DNA of 6,948 nucleotides. Origin: an uncultured Atopobium sp. GTDB taxonomy: Bacteria; Actinomycetota; Coriobacteriia; Coriobacteriales; Atopobiaceae. The stretch spans positions 1-6,948 of the forward strand of contig CALKRF010000008.1 of assembly GCA_937990665.1 (NCBI GenBank), written 5' to 3'. The position numbers were made by a program, and so were the translations under genes. The notes beneath the pieces were generated by a model. That model saw nothing but the letters and a program-made list of their open reading frames with translations, had not been told where the DNA came from and made no database searches. Within the stretch, counting starts at the first letter, position 1. Every line of letters begins with the position of its first letter. Shown piece by piece: positions 5,205-6,948 of this stretch.

Positions 5205-6591
5205 TGCGTTTAAGGACCGCCATAAAGTGAGCATCACAATCAGCAGACGCAAAAGCCGTCTGCAAAAATCCCTCTGGTGTAATGCACGTATCGAGAAACT
5301 CTTGAGCTTCTGATGTTAAGCATGCACGTGCGGGACACTCAAAAAGACTTTGTACCTCAAAGTGAGAGCCCTCTGAACTTGCAAGGAAATCATCTACAAC
5401 CTGCTGATTCTCTGAATTTGAGAGCGAACACGTTGCATAGACTAAATAACCACCAATCTCTACACGGCTGCTGCAGCTCTGCAAGAGTTTGGTTTGTAAA
5501 GCGGTAAGCTCTCCTCCGTCATACAAACTTTCTGGTAACAGATTCCACGCAATCTCTGGATGGCGACGAAGGGTGCCCAAACCAGAACAGGGAGCGTCAA
5601 TAAACACCACGTCAAAGCTCTGATTAAGCTCCTCTGGAACCTCTGGTGACACAAACTGTGTAGCGTCAAACGTGAGTGATGTAACCTGATCTGAAAGGCC
5701 GGCAGTTTTCAATCTTCTTTTTGAAACGTGAGACTTTCCTTTTACAAGCTCAACAGCAGTTATATGGATATTCTCTTTATCAAGCGCCTCAAAAGCATGA
5801 GAGAGCAACAAGGATTTAGTTCCTCTGCCTTGTCCAATCTCAAGCATATCTTGGTCTACATAGGATGCCGCGAGAAATGCCACAAGTTGAGAAGCTAAAT
5901 CTGCAGGAACAAGCTGAACTTTCCTTACATATGCGTCAACGTTAAGTTGAGCAGGATTTTTTACCTCATACACATCTGGCAGAGCTGTTTGCTGTAGCTC
6001 TAAAGAGCTGCTCTGCAATTGCTGCTCTGATACGTTTCTTTGTAAAACATATATAGGAGCAGGGTTCTTAAGATTAAGAATGAGCTTTTGAGCAGCAGAT
6101 TCTCCAAGAGACTCAGTAATTTCCAGGCAAATCCACTCAGGAATACCAGATACCCACGAAAGCTCTGAAGGTGTTTTGGGATTCTTTGCACGCGTCAGCT
6201 GAGTTTCTTTTTCAGAAATTTTTCTAAGCACAGCATTTGCAAGGCCAGAAGAACGCTTTGAGACAGACTTTACCAGCTCAACGCCTTGGCTAATGGCGGC
6301 ATCACGTCTAGTCTCTAAATATAAAACCTCAAATACAGCAATACGGAGAGCGTCCTGTACCTTTGGCTCTAGATGAATACCTGACTTAAGATGATTCTTT
6401 AAAGCTTCATCAAGTTTGCCTTTGGTAAGCGTTGCTCCCAGTGCAAGACGAGTAGCAAAAGCTTTGTCTTGTACAGAGAGCTCAAAGAAATCTTTTGACT
6501 CTCGTAAGTAATCACGAATACGTAGGTTGTTACGTCTGCACTCAAAAAATGCCTGATAGGCTACTCTTCGAGCAGGAGTTAAGGTGGCCAT
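5200..6591 (-). CDS. rsmB: 16S rRNA (cytosine-967-C5)-methyltransferase RsmB
   Basis: RsmB (Sun/Fmu) uses S-adenosylmethionine to methylate C967 of 16S rRNA. The 463-residue length is normal. Residues about 1-130 are the NusB-like RNA-binding domain, ending in RSSGLANAVLRKI. A linker region leads to the Rossmann methyltransferase domain from about 225. Motif IV IDAPCSGLGTLRRHPEI (331-347, Cys335) and motif VI VYATCSLSNSEN (384-395, catalytic Cys388) are intact, so the two-cysteine mechanism is preserved. Motif I is odd: LEIGQGRGTKS (250-260) stands where the family usually has a D-C-A-A-P-G-G-K-T type sequence. The ATG shares one base with the fmt stop (TAATG) and has no obvious ribosome binding site, implying translational coupling. 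The fmt-rsmB pairing is classic and supports the assignment. Function is likely retained, though motif I makes substrate specificity slightly less certain. Confidence 0.9.
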   Translation of the reverse strand: MATLTPARRVAYQAFFECRRNNLRIRDYLRESKDFFELSVQDKAFATRLALGATLTKGKLDEALKNHLKSGIHLEPKVQDALRIAVFEVLYLETRRDAAISQGVELVKSVSKRSSGLANAVLRKISEKETQLTRAKNPKTPSELSWVSGIPEWICLEITESLGESAAQKLILNLKNPAPIYVLQRNVSEQQLQSSSLELQQTALPDVYEVKNPAQLNVDAYVRKVQLVPADLASQLVAFLAASYVDQDMLEIGQGRGTKSLLLSHAFEALDKENIHITAVELVKGKSHVSKRRLKTAGLSDQVTSLTFDATQFVSPEVPEELNQSFDVVFIDAPCSGLGTLRRHPEIAWNLLPESLYDGGELTALQTKLLQSCSSRVEIGGYLVYATCSLSNSENQQVVDDFLASSEGSHFEVQSLFECPARACLTSEAQEFLDTCITPEGFLQTAFASADCDAHFMAVLKRK

Positions 6592-6948
6592 TATTGAAGC
6601 ATCTGCCAGGTCATCTGGGACTTCTGAAGTCCAGCGGCAAATGATTTTGCATCCATAGAGCGCTTGCCATCTGGACGTACCTCAAGAAGCTCAAGAGTTC
6701 CTTCAGCACAGCCAAGGAACAACCTATGATCTTGAAAAGCAACCTGACCTTGAGCAACAGAAACTTCACTTGGAGCTAGCTGAGCGGACAAAACGCGAAG
6801 AGACCTGCCTCCAACAGACACGCGAGCAGGAGCAGTATCAGAAGAAGCTTGAACCCTCAAAGCATTTACCTGCGCGGCATCCTCTGGGTTAAGCTTCATT
6901 TCTTGCTTGGTAACTTTAGGAGCAAACGTTACTTCTCGCTCATCTTGT
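6591..6948 (-). CDS. fmt: Methionyl-tRNA formyltransferase, C-terminal part (5' end outside window)
   Basis: Fmt transfers a formyl group from 10-formyl-tetrahydrofolate to initiator Met-tRNA, making fMet-tRNA for translation initiation. Only the last 118 residues are present; the catalytic formyltransferase domain lies beyond the window edge. What is seen is the C-terminal OB-like tRNA-binding domain: EVTFAPKVTKQEMKLNPEDA, then NALRVQASSDTAPARV, LFLGCAEGTLELLEVRPDGK and the closing SFAAGLQ segment. The reading frame is open through the window edge, so the internal ATG at 6899 is not the start. The stop overlaps the rsmB ATG by one base. Identification rests on the C-terminal domain plus the fmt-rsmB context. 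Confidence 0.9.
   Translation of the reverse strand, partial: QDEREVTFAPKVTKQEMKLNPEDAAQVNALRVQASSDTAPARVSVGGRSLRVLSAQLAPSEVSVAQGQVAFQDHRLFLGCAEGTLELLEVRPDGKRSMDAKSFAAGLQKSQMTWQMLQ

Noticed and set aside
6591..6899. Separate 102-aa gene starting at ATG 6899
   Set aside because: The frame stays open to the window edge and reads as the Fmt C-terminal domain on both sides of this ATG.

Overview
The window is about 7 kb of chromosomal housekeeping DNA at moderate GC. It probably comes from a low-to-mid GC actinobacterium of the class Coriobacteriia (Atopobium/Lancefieldella/Olsenella type). I infer this from the protein flavour: an actinobacterial-like RecG N-terminus, a four-cysteine L28 and an Fmt C-terminus, combined with a FakA/Asp23 pair and the base composition. 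The taxonomic call is an inference. I see no mobile element, CRISPR array, prophage, tRNA or rRNA.

Layout, read along the minus strand (the main coding direction): the 3' end of fmt (methionyl-tRNA formyltransferase) overlaps rsmB (16S rRNA m5C967 methyltransferase) by one base. Next comes a plus-strand singleton encoding a 61-aa FmdB-type zinc ribbon. A long minus-strand gene follows, encoding a HAD phosphatase fused to thiamine pyrophosphokinase (ThiN). Then comes the plus-strand rpmB (ribosomal protein L28). Finally a minus-strand cluster runs asp23 (yloU-like), fakA (yloV-like fatty acid kinase) and recG, which is cut by the window edge. The two convergent pairs, fmdB/rsmB and rpmB/HAD-thiN, are each separated by a strong hairpin terminator. 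The two divergent pairs, rpmB/asp23 and HAD-thiN/fmdB, share short AT-rich promoter regions.

The gene order fmt-rsmB-...-thiN-(rpmB on the opposite strand)-yloU-yloV-...-recG matches the Bacillus subtilis arrangement, as I recall it. The rlmN-prpC-prkC-rsgA-rpe stretch found there is absent here, and fmdB sits in its place. The window is therefore mostly an old conserved neighbourhood: translation initiation and ribosome maturation on one side, envelope and fatty-acid metabolism plus DNA repair on the other.

Most worth a second look are the HAD-thiamine pyrophosphokinase fusion and the unusual SAM-binding motif I in RsmB. In the rpmB/asp23 intergenic region, the interlocked promoters, an 11-bp tandem repeat framed by an inverted repeat, and a leader hairpin just upstream of the rpmB ribosome binding site also deserve attention. 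I found no convincing evidence of a wholly new system.
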